A stretch of DNA of 10,907 bases from Melioribacteraceae bacterium (GCA_015486905.1 WFQV01000059.1:1-10907), one strand, 5' to 3'; shown: positions 1-6,452, counted from the first letter of the stretch. The notes: generated by a model not told the origin, from the sequence alone. Made by a program: numbers and translations.

Positions 1-107
1 AGACGCAAGAAGCTAGACGTAAGAAGTCTGAAAGAGAACAGCTCTCGTTGAGGATTAGGCTCGTCAATTATTACGCATTACTCGTTACTAAGTTATTTGT
101 CATTTGC

Positions 108-122
108 CCCGCCGTTGGCGGG
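108..122. repeat. GC-rich perfect hairpin (6-bp stem)
   Basis: CCCGCC and GGCGGG are separated by GTT, giving a perfect 6-bp stem. It sits in otherwise AT-rich sequence and is followed by a second GC-rich piece, CAGGCCCTGCCTG (125-137 approximately). No T-run follows on either strand, so it does not look like an intrinsic terminator. It resembles a degenerate version of the GC-rich palindrome at 3977-4019. Confidence 0.6.
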
Positions 123-247
123 ACAGGCCCTGCCTGCGACGAGGCGTCATTCATTGCGGTTGAAATGTTTTGAGAGTAAAAATTATTTTCTGAAGGTTGG
201 TAACTTACGACTTAAGACTCGTTACTTAAGACTTTTCATCAGTGTTT

Positions 248-370
248 TATTGTCCAATCCGCGAAAATCATAATTCATCATGAAAATCAGCGTCCCATTG
301 TCTTCCGTGAAAATCCCGCAACAATCCGTGTTATCCGTGTTCCATTTCCCAATCTGTGGAAATTTCCAAT
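248..370. repeat. Dispersed repeat, copy A (GCGAAAATCAT / ATCCGTG module)
   Basis: Positions 248-298 match 4066-4117 almost base for base, with a few mismatches and one indel. Positions 323-347, containing ATCCGTGTTATCCGTGTT, match 4046-4070. The two sub-modules appear in opposite order in the two copies, which suggests a tandemly built repeat sampled in different phase. It ends with the 12-bp palindrome TGGAAATTTCCA (357-368). No coding potential is seen. Confidence 0.65.
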
Positions 371-376
371 CCTCTG

Positions 377-1285
377 TTAATTCATTTTGCTCCGCTTACG
401 GAAATAAGAAAACAGTGCCTTGTCGAAAGGGGTCGTAGTTGTAATTAAGTTGTAATCAATTCCATGATTTAAACATTGATTTGATAGATTGCTCAAAAAT
501 TCTTTCATTGCCGTTTGGTAAGATTTTTGAATCTGGTAAGGTTGAGTAGTAAGCTCTTCAGCCGTTTCCATATCGACAAAAACGGAGTCCTTGTAAAAAG
601 AAAAATCAATTTCCGCATCGTCAAGGATTTGAAAAACAATGACTTCGTTCTTTTTGTAATGGAAAAGTTTTAAAGCTGTAATAATCGAATCCAAATCGTC
701 AAAGAAATCGGAAATAATTACAATTAACCCTTTTTTCTTAATTTTTCTCGCAACTTCCACGAGGCATTTTTCGGTAGAAGTCTTTTCGCCGGGTCGGGCA
801 TTATTAACCTTCGTTAAAATTTCTTTCAAGTAAACTCTGTTTGCCTTGGGCGGCAGGTAAACATTCAAAGCATCGGAAAACAAAGTAAAGCCTACGGCAT
901 CTTGCTGATTAATTAAAAGGTAACTCAATGAAGCGGCAAGTATTTTGCCGTATTCGAATTTACTAATACTTCCCGCACGCTTGAAATTCATCGATGCACT
1001 GGAATCCAAAATGATGTGTGAAATTAAATTGGTCTCGTCTTCAAATTGTTTGATGTAAAAACGTTCGGTCTTGGCGTAAGCTTTCCAGTCAATGTTACGT
1101 ATTGGGTCGCCTTGATTGTAGGGACGGTGTTCACTGAACTCGGCGCTAAAGCCGTGGTAGGGACTTTTGTGATGCCCGACCATAAAGCCTTCCACCACAT
1201 ACTTTGCTTTCAACTCCAATGTTTTCAGTTTGGAAACAACTGCAGGGTCTAAAAGAGCACTATAATCTTTGGATTTATCGGACAC
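377..1285 (-). CDS. DUF58 family protein (vWA-like fold)
   Basis: This is a 302-residue DUF58 protein, the usual size for the short, membrane-anchor-free form. The family hallmark HRPYNQGDPIRNIDWKAYAKT lies at about residues 53-73. A von Willebrand A-like domain follows, with a metal-site motif DSSASM (94-99, fits DxSxS) and a later SDFFDD (192-197). DUF58 proteins often sit beside MoxR AAA+ ATPases and Bat proteins and are thought to act in complex assembly or envelope stress; no moxR is visible here, so the role is inferred only at family level. The start is GTG (1283-1285), directly abutting the TAA of the TPR lipoprotein gene. It is supported because the family's conserved N-terminal region begins within about ten residues, and the next Met (residue 35) would cut into it. 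It is the last gene of the envelope cluster. Confidence 0.9.
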   Translation of the reverse strand: MSDKSKDYSALLDPAVVSKLKTLELKAKYVVEGFMVGHHKSPYHGFSAEFSEHRPYNQGDPIRNIDWKAYAKTERFYIKQFEDETNLISHIILDSSASMNFKRAGSISKFEYGKILAASLSYLLINQQDAVGFTLFSDALNVYLPPKANRVYLKEILTKVNNARPGEKTSTEKCLVEVARKIKKKGLIVIISDFFDDLDSIITALKLFHYKKNEVIVFQILDDAEIDFSFYKDSVFVDMETAEELTTQPYQIQKSYQTAMKEFLSNLSNQCLNHGIDYNLITTTTPFDKALFSYFRKRSKMN

Positions 1286-1798
1286 TTACTTTTTGACGGA
1301 AACTTTTTTCTTTAAGATATCCTCTGGCGGAATTCCAAGATTGGCAATTTCTTCTTTAGCCGATGGGACTAATTCACTTTGGGGATAAACTTTCAGAAAT
1401 TTATTGTAGAGTTCCCTTGCCTCGTCATACTTCTTAAGTTCGTTAGCTTCCAAGAATGCCGCCATAAAGAGCGAACGCTCGCCTTCGGTAGTCTTTGGAA
1501 TTTTTTCAAAAACTTTTTTGTAATATTCAACTGCAGTTTGAAGGGATTGCTTTTCGGGAATATCCTTTACTACTTTACCATGATAAAGCTGTGCAAGTTC
1601 AAACATTGCCTTCGGTGTTAATTTACCGTTGGGATGATTGTTAACTATTTTTTCCAAATCTGTAATTGCTTCAACGTATTCTTTATCTTTTATTTTTTGT
1701 TTCGCCTCATTAAAAAGTTCATCATCGGTCTTGGTTGAACAAGAAACAATAAATACAATAGCAAAAAGACCTAAAAACATCAACTTAATATTTTTCAT
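1286..1798 (-). CDS. TPR-type outer-membrane lipoprotein
   Basis: This 170-residue protein has an N-terminal hydrophobic signal ending in the lipobox IVSC, with the lipidated Cys at residue 20, so it should be a lipoprotein of the cell envelope. The mature part is helical, with tetratricopeptide-like repeats from about residue 28 to 155 (ELFNEAKQKIKDKEYVEAI, later AVEYYKKVFEKIPK and ARELYNKFLKVYPQSELVPSA). This architecture is like BamD/YbgF-type scaffolds but too short for BamD, so no specific symbol is given. The lysine-rich tail (KKKVSVKK) ends at a TAA that touches the GTG of the DUF58 gene, implying co-translation. A 97-base gap separates it from ldcA upstream. The Shine-Dalgarno is weak (GGAA). 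Confidence 0.85.
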   Translation of the reverse strand: MKNIKLMFLGLFAIVFIVSCSTKTDDELFNEAKQKIKDKEYVEAITDLEKIVNNHPNGKLTPKAMFELAQLYHGKVVKDIPEKQSLQTAVEYYKKVFEKIPKTTEGERSLFMAAFLEANELKKYDEARELYNKFLKVYPQSELVPSAKEEIANLGIPPEDILKKKVSVKK

Positions 1799-1897
1799 AT
1801 TTGCATTCCAATTTGTTAATGAGTAAAACTGCTAAGAAAGTAAAAGAAACTCCCGAAAGATAAGAGTAAAAAATATTTCCGCCAAGTAAAATTATTT

Positions 1898-2842
1898 CTA
1901 AGTGACGGCTGATTCCAAAAGCTCGAACGTTCTTCGCACCGTGTTAATTCTTACCTTCAAACCGAAAGGCAAAGTTACATTTTCAGGAATATGTCCGTGC
2001 TTTAAGTTGTAAAGAACGGGCTTTTTAATCTCAGACAAATAATCATCAATCACTTCGTTCAGGCTCAGTGTTTTGGTCTTTGAATCGGATTCCGTGCAAT
2101 CTACAAATCTACCTAAAATCACACCTTCGACCTGCTCGAATGCTTTCGCCAATTTTAACTGGTTGAGCATTCTGTCAATTCTGTAAGGAGGCTCGCCGAT
2201 GTCTTCCAAAAAGAGAATTTTGTCTTTAAAAGAAGGCAGATATTGCGAACCGAGCAAGGAGTTAAAAACAGCAAGATTGCCGCCGATTAACCTCCCCTCT
2301 GCTTTCCCTTTAACAAGTGAATAGAAAGGTTCGTTCATCGGGTTGTACACCTTACCGATTTTTTTTGAAGAAGTAATTATTCGCCAAAAGAACTCTTCGG
2401 TAAATTCAACAACTTCCTCTTTGTAAAAATCTACCGCAACCATTGGTCCGGCGAATGTAATTAATCCCGCTCTCTTTAAGAAAGCCATCTGCAATGCGGT
2501 AATGTCGCTGTAACCGACAAATATTTTCGGATTGTGCTTAATTAAATTGTAGTCAATTTTGTCGAGCAACCTACCGGAGCCGTATCCGCCGCGGACACAA
2601 ACAATTGCTTTTACTTCTTTGTTCGAAAACATTGAATGTAAATCTTCCAACCGCTCTTCGTCGGTACCTGCCAAATAGCTACGTTCCTTCCCCACATTCT
2701 TGCCCACGACTACCTTGTAGCCCAACCGCTCGAAATATTTTACTCCCCTTTCTATGCGGGAATCATCATCGGGTTTGGAAGCCGGACTAATAATACCAAT
2801 TAAATCTTTCGGTTTTAACCTTTTGGGTTTTATTATTTTCAT
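1898..2842 (-). CDS. ldcA: LD-carboxypeptidase (peptidase S66, muramoyltetrapeptide carboxypeptidase)
   Basis: A 314-residue S66 serine peptidase of normal length. Enzymes of this family remove the terminal D-alanine from cytoplasmic murein tetrapeptides during peptidoglycan recycling. The catalytic elements are all in place: the nucleophile elbow GYSDIT with Ser112, the glutamate in FLEDIGEPPYRIDRML (Glu213), and the histidine in KHGHIPENVTLPFG (His284). The N-terminal half carries the typical IGIISPAS (16-22) and VRGGYGSGRLL (83-93). There is no signal peptide, in keeping with a cytoplasmic enzyme. The start ATG has a GAAAGG-type ribosome site about 8 bases upstream and lies 15 bases after the acyltransferase gene, so the two are probably co-transcribed. 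Related S66 members act on microcin C7 (MccF), but the context favours peptidoglycan recycling. Confidence 0.93.
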   Translation of the reverse strand: MKIIKPKRLKPKDLIGIISPASKPDDDSRIERGVKYFERLGYKVVVGKNVGKERSYLAGTDEERLEDLHSMFSNKEVKAIVCVRGGYGSGRLLDKIDYNLIKHNPKIFVGYSDITALQMAFLKRAGLITFAGPMVAVDFYKEEVVEFTEEFFWRIITSSKKIGKVYNPMNEPFYSLVKGKAEGRLIGGNLAVFNSLLGSQYLPSFKDKILFLEDIGEPPYRIDRMLNQLKLAKAFEQVEGVILGRFVDCTESDSKTKTLSLNEVIDDYLSEIKKPVLYNLKHGHIPENVTLPFGLKVRINTVRRTFELLESAVT

Positions 2843-2857
2843 TGTTAAACCTTTCGC

Positions 2858-3658
2858 TTACTTAATAATAAATTTTTCCATCCCCCATTCAATAAATCTC
2901 GATTCGATAAAATCGAGCGTTCTTTTATGCGCTTCGGATGTGTTATTCTCAACCTTGAACGGTTCACCAAATTCAATTTTGACTTTCCTGCTTGGGTCTA
3001 TTTTACCAAAATCCTTAATCCACTTACCGTTTGCCCAAGCATCGGTTTTAACCGCAAAGGGAATTACATCGGCATTATTTTTCTGCGCTAATTTTACACC
3101 GAGAGTGTTGAACTGTTTAATATTTAAAAATATTTCTCTCGTCTTTTGAGGGAAAATAATTATCGAGTAGCCGTCCTCAAGTCTTTTCTTTCCTTCTTCA
3201 AAAACGGTAAGTAAATCCTCGCGGGGATTTTTACGGGTAACAAGAATCGGGTGATTCGCACCCACAACTTTACCGAAAAGCGGATAATCGATTAATTCCT
3301 GTTTGATGATGTAGATTACCGGTTTAATCGGGTAAATAAAAACTTCAATTCCCATTGTTTCCAGCGTACCCATGTGATTGCCGATGAAAACAGCAGGCTC
3401 TTTGGATTTGCGAATATTGTTCAAACCTTTTACTTCAAATTCAACCCCGACGCTTTCAAGTGCACGCATAATTTTCAAAGAAGCATAAGAATGATTAAAA
3501 CCGTCGTAAAGACCTTTTACGGCTTTTCTGTTTGCCTCGAAAACAACTTTAATAAGTTTAGGATAAAATCTTAAAGCGGGTAAAAACGAGTGACTTTTCT
3601 TTTCAGTTCTGTACTCGGATTTCCCTTCGATAATCTTAGGATATTCGGTGTAAATCAT
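2858..3658 (-). CDS. PlsC-like lysophospholipid acyltransferase family protein
   Basis: A 266-residue acyltransferase of the PlsC/LPLAT superfamily. Members transfer fatty acyl groups to glycerol-phosphate, lysophospholipid or other lipid acceptors at the cytoplasmic membrane. Block I is GNHMGTLE (93-100), with His95 but Glu at the position where the classic HX4D motif has Asp. Block II is around KQELIDYPLFGKVVGANHPI (119-138). Block III is FPQKTR (169-174), where FPEGTR is canonical. Block IV is VIPFAVKTDAW (198-208). No clear membrane helix or signal peptide is visible. The specific substrate cannot be assigned; the altered blocks I and III set it apart from standard PlsC. It is the first gene of the minus-strand envelope cluster, starting at an ATG preceded by AGGA, and is followed after 15 bases by ldcA. 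Confidence 0.85.
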   Translation of the reverse strand: MIYTEYPKIIEGKSEYRTEKKSHSFLPALRFYPKLIKVVFEANRKAVKGLYDGFNHSYASLKIMRALESVGVEFEVKGLNNIRKSKEPAVFIGNHMGTLETMGIEVFIYPIKPVIYIIKQELIDYPLFGKVVGANHPILVTRKNPREDLLTVFEEGKKRLEDGYSIIIFPQKTREIFLNIKQFNTLGVKLAQKNNADVIPFAVKTDAWANGKWIKDFGKIDPSRKVKIEFGEPFKVENNTSEAHKRTLDFIESRFIEWGMEKFIIK

Positions 3659-3900
3659 TGTCCTGAGTAATTCTTAAAAATTTAACAATTAATTTAAGCA
3701 AAAATCTTTTCCCCTGCCGATAAGAAATTAATCGTTACTCGTAATTTATTCGGTATTTGTTTGGTACAAGTTTAAAATCGGTGGTAAAAGATAAAAATTA
3801 GAAAGGAGGAACAAGAAATAAGAAATAGTTAAATGCGAGACGCAAGAGATAAGACACAAGGAATTAGGCTTATTATTGTCAAATCGAGAACCTTGCATAA

Positions 3901-3948
3901 ATGGATGGTTGGATGAATGGATGGTTGGATGATTGGATTGTTGGATGG
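3901..3948. repeat. Tandem repeat, three 16-bp units
   Basis: Two identical units ATGGATGGTTGGATGA (3901-3916 and 3917-3932) are followed by a diverged third unit TTGGATTGTTGGATGG (3933-3948). Each unit is itself built from GGAT/TGGATGA half-units, giving 4- and 8-base sub-periodicity. There are no spacers of CRISPR type. Such a repeat would be prone to copy-number change by slippage. Confidence 0.85.
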
Positions 3949-3976
3949 GTCGATATAAGATAACAACAAATTTTTA

Positions 3977-4019
3977 ACCTGCCTACCGCCTGCCTGCCGG
4001 CAGGCAGGGCAGGCAGGTT
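3977..4019. repeat. Large GC-rich palindrome
   Basis: The core CCTGCCTGCCGGCAGGCAGG (3989-4008) is a perfect 20-bp palindrome. The outer arms AACCTGCC (3977-3984) and GGCAGGTT (4012-4019) also pair, around a short asymmetric internal loop. It is strikingly GC-rich against AT-rich flanks and could form a long hairpin or cruciform. No U-tract follows, so it is more like a REP-type dispersed element than an intrinsic terminator. Confidence 0.8.
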
Positions 4020-4045
4020 CTTAATTTTTAATTTTTAATTGAATA

Positions 4046-4117
4046 AATCCGTGTCATCCGTGTTCTATTGTCCAATCAGCGAAAATCATAATCAATCATG
4101 ACAAATCTGCGTCCCAT
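4046..4117. repeat. Dispersed repeat, copy B (ATCCGTG / GCGAAAATCAT module)
   Basis: Positions 4046-4070 match 323-347, and 4066-4117 matches 248-298 with a few mismatches and one indel. In this copy the ATCCGTG part precedes the GCGAAAATCAT part. It is in the same orientation as copy A, and the pair flanks the four-gene envelope cluster as direct repeats. Confidence 0.65.
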
Positions 4118-4151
4118 CCCTTCGTAAAAACATATATTCCGAGTTTAAAAT

Positions 4152-4181
4152 AAAAAAGGCCGCTCAAAGAGCAGCCTTTTT
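4152..4181 (-). terminator. Rho-independent terminator of dnaK
   Basis: On the minus strand an A-run leads into GGCTGCTC, loop TTT, GAGCGGCC and then a run of T. In the minus-strand RNA the single non-Watson-Crick position is a G-U wobble, whereas on the plus strand it would be a C-A mismatch, so the hairpin is shaped for minus-strand transcripts. It begins about 20 bases after the dnaK stop codon and shows that dnaK transcription ends here, separating it from the acyltransferase cluster. Confidence 0.92.
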
Positions 4182-4200
4182 AAGAGACGCTTTTTAATCC

Positions 4201-6132
4201 TTATTTATCTTCGTCGTCATCTACCACTTCGTAACTTGCGTCTTGAACTTCCTTGTCATCTTTCTTTTCGCTGCCGGGTTGTTCCTGTTGAGCCGAGCCG
4301 GTCTGCTGTGCTCCCGGCTGACCCGTAGGACCTTGCTGCTGATAAATTGTCTGAGAAACTTCATTCCAGATTTTAGTCAGCTCATCCGTAGCGGATTTAA
4401 TTTTATTCGTATCGTTTGTTTTCAGAGCGTCTTCAACCTTTTGAATACCGGATTCCAATCTGCCTTTTGCATCGGCAGGTAATTTATCCTTAAGTTCTTC
4501 AATTTGTTTCTTAGTTTGAAAAACAAGGCTGTCAGCTTGATTACGTACCTCAACTTCTTCTTTTTTCTTTTTATCTTCAGCGGCATGCTCCTTTGCTTCA
4601 CGTTTCATTTTCTCAATTTCGCTTTCATCCAAACCGCTGGAAGAAGTAATTCTGATGCTCTGCTCTTTACCGGTTGCTTTGTCTTTAGCAGATACGTGCA
4701 AAATGCCGTTAGCGTCAATATCGAACGTTACTTCTATTTGAGGGATACCTCTCGGTGCCGGCGGAATGCCGTCGAGATGGAATCTTCCCAACGTACGGTT
4801 GTCGGCTGCCATTGGTCTTTCGCCTTGAAGTACGTGAATTTCCACCGAAGGCTGATTATCGGATGCAGTGGAAAATATTTCGCTCTTTCTGGTCGGAATT
4901 GTAGTGTTAGCGGGAATTAAAGTAGTCATTACACCGCCGAGAGTTTCAATTCCCAGAGAAAGAGGCGTAACATCCAAGAGCAGAACGTCCTTGACGTCGC
5001 CAGCCAAAACACCACCTTGAATAGCGGCGCCAATTGCAACCACTTCGTCCGGGTTTACACCTTTGTGAGGTTCCTTACCGAAAATTTCTTTAACTATTTC
5101 CTGGACTTTCGGTACACGAGTGGAGCCGCCAACTAAAATAACTTCATCTATTTGAGATGCTGTAACGCCTGCATCTTTCAAAGCATTTTCACAAGGGATT
5201 CTGGTACGTTCAATTAAATCGTCAATCAACTGCTCGAATTTTGCCCTTGTAACAGGAATGTTCAAATGCTTGGGTCCGTCTTGTGTAGCTGTAATGAACG
5301 GCAGGTTAACGTCTGTTTGCATTGAGGATGAGAGCTCTATCTTTGCCTTTTCGGCGGCTTCTTTTAATCTTTGAAGCGCCATTGAATCCTTACGCAAGTC
5401 AATACCTTCCTGCTTTTGAAATTCATCCGCAAGGTAATTAATCAATCGCTGGTCAAAATCGTCACCGCCCAAGTGAGTATCACCGTTGGTGGATTTAACT
5501 TCAAAAACACCTTCTCCTAACTGAAGAATGGAAATGTCAAACGTACCGCCGCCTAAGTCGTAAACGGCAACTAATTCTTCTTTGCCTTTTTTGTCAAGAC
5601 CGTAAGCCAAAGCTGCGGCGGTAGGCTCGTTGATTATCCTCTTAACCTCAAGTCCTGCAATAACACCGGCATCTTTGGTTGCCTGACGTTGTGAATCGTT
5701 AAAATAAGCCGGGACAGTAATAACTGCTTCGGAAACATCTTGCCCCAAATATTCTTCCGCTGTCTTTTTCATTTTCTGCAGAATCATTGCGGAAATTTCA
5801 GGCGGCGAGTAAAGTCTATCGTCAACTTTAACCCTTGCCGTTTTATTGTCGCCTTCAACAACTTCGTAGGGGACCTCGGAAATTTCATCCTGAACCTCGT
5901 CAATCCTACGTCCCATAAATCTTTTAATCGAAAATATTGTGTGCTTAGGATTGGTTACCGCCTGCCTTTTAGCCGGTTGACCAATTAACCTTTCACCGCC
6001 TTTTGTAAATGCTACAACGGAAGGAGTGGTTCTTCCGCCTTCCGAGTTTGGAATTACAACCGGGTCGTTGCCTTCCATTACGGCAACGCACGAGTTCGTT
6101 GTTCCCAAGTCAATACCAATTATCTTTCCCAT
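4201..6132 (-). CDS. dnaK: Hsp70 chaperone DnaK
   Basis: A full-length 643-residue Hsp70, the ATP-driven cytoplasmic chaperone that works with DnaJ and GrpE. The three Hsp70 signatures are intact: IDLGTTNS (7-14), VYDLGGGTFDIS (190-201) and VILVGGSTRVPKVQ (331-344). The interdomain linker VLLLDVTP is at 383-390, followed by the beta-sandwich substrate domain, a helical lid rich in Lys and Glu, a Gln/Gly-rich disordered stretch near residue 600-620, and an acidic tail ending VVDDDEDK. The start ATG follows a strong AAAGGAGG ribosome site. It stands alone: a terminator follows directly, and upstream is a divergent gene, so grpE and dnaJ must be elsewhere. No CIRCE element (TTAGCACTC/GAGTGCTAA) is visible in the 320-base upstream region. 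Confidence 0.99.
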   Translation of the reverse strand: MGKIIGIDLGTTNSCVAVMEGNDPVVIPNSEGGRTTPSVVAFTKGGERLIGQPAKRQAVTNPKHTIFSIKRFMGRRIDEVQDEISEVPYEVVEGDNKTARVKVDDRLYSPPEISAMILQKMKKTAEEYLGQDVSEAVITVPAYFNDSQRQATKDAGVIAGLEVKRIINEPTAAALAYGLDKKGKEELVAVYDLGGGTFDISILQLGEGVFEVKSTNGDTHLGGDDFDQRLINYLADEFQKQEGIDLRKDSMALQRLKEAAEKAKIELSSSMQTDVNLPFITATQDGPKHLNIPVTRAKFEQLIDDLIERTRIPCENALKDAGVTASQIDEVILVGGSTRVPKVQEIVKEIFGKEPHKGVNPDEVVAIGAAIQGGVLAGDVKDVLLLDVTPLSLGIETLGGVMTTLIPANTTIPTRKSEIFSTASDNQPSVEIHVLQGERPMAADNRTLGRFHLDGIPPAPRGIPQIEVTFDIDANGILHVSAKDKATGKEQSIRITSSSGLDESEIEKMKREAKEHAAEDKKKKEEVEVRNQADSLVFQTKKQIEELKDKLPADAKGRLESGIQKVEDALKTNDTNKIKSATDELTKIWNEVSQTIYQQQGPTGQPGAQQTGSAQQEQPGSEKKDDKEVQDASYEVVDDDEDK

Positions 6133-6136
6133 ATTT

Positions 6137-6146
6137 AACCTCCTTT
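6137..6146 (-). promoter_or_regulatory. Strong Shine-Dalgarno site of dnaK
   Basis: The minus strand reads AAAGGAGGTT, with about six bases to the ATG at 6132. This near-perfect anti-16S match fixes the dnaK start and shows that this organism uses Shine-Dalgarno initiation for at least some highly expressed genes. Confidence 0.85.
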
Positions 6147-6274
6147 AATGAAACTTTATTTTTTAAGTTAGAGATAATTTCCTTTCAAATCTTTTTTTTA
6201 ATATCTTTAACTTTATAATCAGAAAATATTTGGATTTACATCCTTTAACTTTCTGATAATAATTAATTTTAATT

Positions 6275-6300
6275 ACCATTGTTTTTTAATAACAATTGTT
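6275..6300. repeat. Inverted repeat / palindrome in the dnaK-birA region
   Basis: AACAATTGTT (6291-6300) is a perfect 10-bp palindrome. Its left half also matches the reverse complement of ACCATTGTT (6275-6283) with one mismatch across a 7-base loop. It could be an operator, or merely AT-rich symmetry. Confidence 0.4.
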
Positions 6301-6383
6301 GTGCCAAAGTTCGAAATTTACGTAACTCATTTATTTACAATGAATTAGCAATTCAGCCTTAAAAGTCAATGGTACTTAGATGC

Positions 6384-6425
6384 TGTCATATTGACGGCTT
6401 CAACATAATTGATGACAATTTGACG
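6384..6425 (+). promoter_or_regulatory. Candidate birA promoter with 13-bp direct repeat pair
   Basis: TGTCATATTGACG (6384-6396) and TGACAATTTGACG (6413-6425) agree at 10 of 13 positions and start 29 bases apart, about three helical turns. Within them, TTGACG (6391-6396), a 17-base spacer and GACAAT (6414-6419) fit a sigma70-like promoter, which would place transcription start about 27 bases before the birA ATG. The second repeat would then overlap the -10 region, as a repressor site might. This is pattern-based only, and promoters of this lineage may not follow the sigma70 consensus. Confidence 0.3.
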
Positions 6426-6452
6426 TCTGAACCAATATTGAGAGAGAAGTAA

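Larger units (their letters stand above)
1..376. other. Non-coding stretch of dispersed-repeat modules
   Basis: No convincing gene is present. The stretch lies downstream of the DUF58 gene and is a mosaic of short repeat-like modules. These are an AGACGCAAGA...ATTAGGCT module (1-61), a GC-rich hairpin (108-122), two direct copies of ACTTAAGACT (210-219 and 224-233), and an ATCCGTG/GCGAAAATCAT module (248-370). Similar modules occur in the same order at 3838-4117. No clear T-tailed terminator for the upstream operon is visible. Confidence 0.7.
3659..4150. other. Repeat-rich intergenic region upstream of the envelope cluster
   Basis: No supportable gene is present. Read from left to right it contains an AT-rich stretch, an AGACGCAAGA...ATTAGGCT module (3838-3870), a 16-bp tandem repeat (3901-3948), a large GC-rich palindrome (3977-4019), an AT-rich microrepeat of TAATTTT (4021-4040), and the ATCCGTG/GCGAAAATCAT module (4046-4117). 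The promoter of the acyltransferase cluster should lie in its left part, but I see no convincing -35/-10 pair. Confidence 0.7.
6133..6452. other. Divergent control region between dnaK and birA
   Basis: This 320-base region has no credible gene and should carry promoters in both directions. On the dnaK side it holds the strong ribosome site and a very AT-rich leader, with only a weak TTGAAA/TAAAAA pair as a possible promoter (minus strand, around 6160-6188). In the middle is the palindrome AACAATTGTT (6291-6300), which also pairs imperfectly with ACCATTGTT (6275-6283). On the birA side is a direct repeat pair with an embedded sigma70-like promoter candidate. Confidence 0.6.

Noticed and set aside
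108..122. Intrinsic terminator for the DUF58 operon
   Set aside because: The stem is GC-rich but lacks a following T-run on the minus strand and lies about 255 bases beyond the stop codon; it fits the dispersed GC-rich repeat better.
1785..1938. Minus-strand open frame across the ldcA-TPR gap encoding a hydrophobic stretch (about ILLGGNIFYSYLSG...), which could be a small membrane protein
   Set aside because: It has no ATG, GTG or TTG start at a useful position and no ribosome site, and it overlaps both neighbouring genes. AT-rich sequence readily gives hydrophobic chance frames.
2754..3149. 131-codon plus-strand ORF opposite ldcA and the acyltransferase
   Set aside because: It spans two well-supported minus-strand genes in the opposite strand and has no family resemblance; it is a shadow frame.
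3833..3916. Plus-strand 27-codon ORF preceded at a distance by GGAGG
   Set aside because: It is made of repeat modules and the tandem repeat, the GGAGG is about 25 bases from the ATG, and the peptide resembles nothing recognisable.
3901..3948. Possible CRISPR-like array
   Set aside because: The 16-bp units are directly adjacent without spacers and are internally periodic; there are no cas genes nearby.
4504..4920. 138-codon plus-strand ORF opposite dnaK
   Set aside because: This is an antisense shadow of a conserved Hsp70 coding region, a known source of spurious long ORFs.
6133..6452. CIRCE/HrcA operator expected upstream of dnaK
   Set aside because: No TTAGCACTC/GAGTGCTAA-like inverted repeat is present; the only palindrome, AACAATTGTT, is unrelated.
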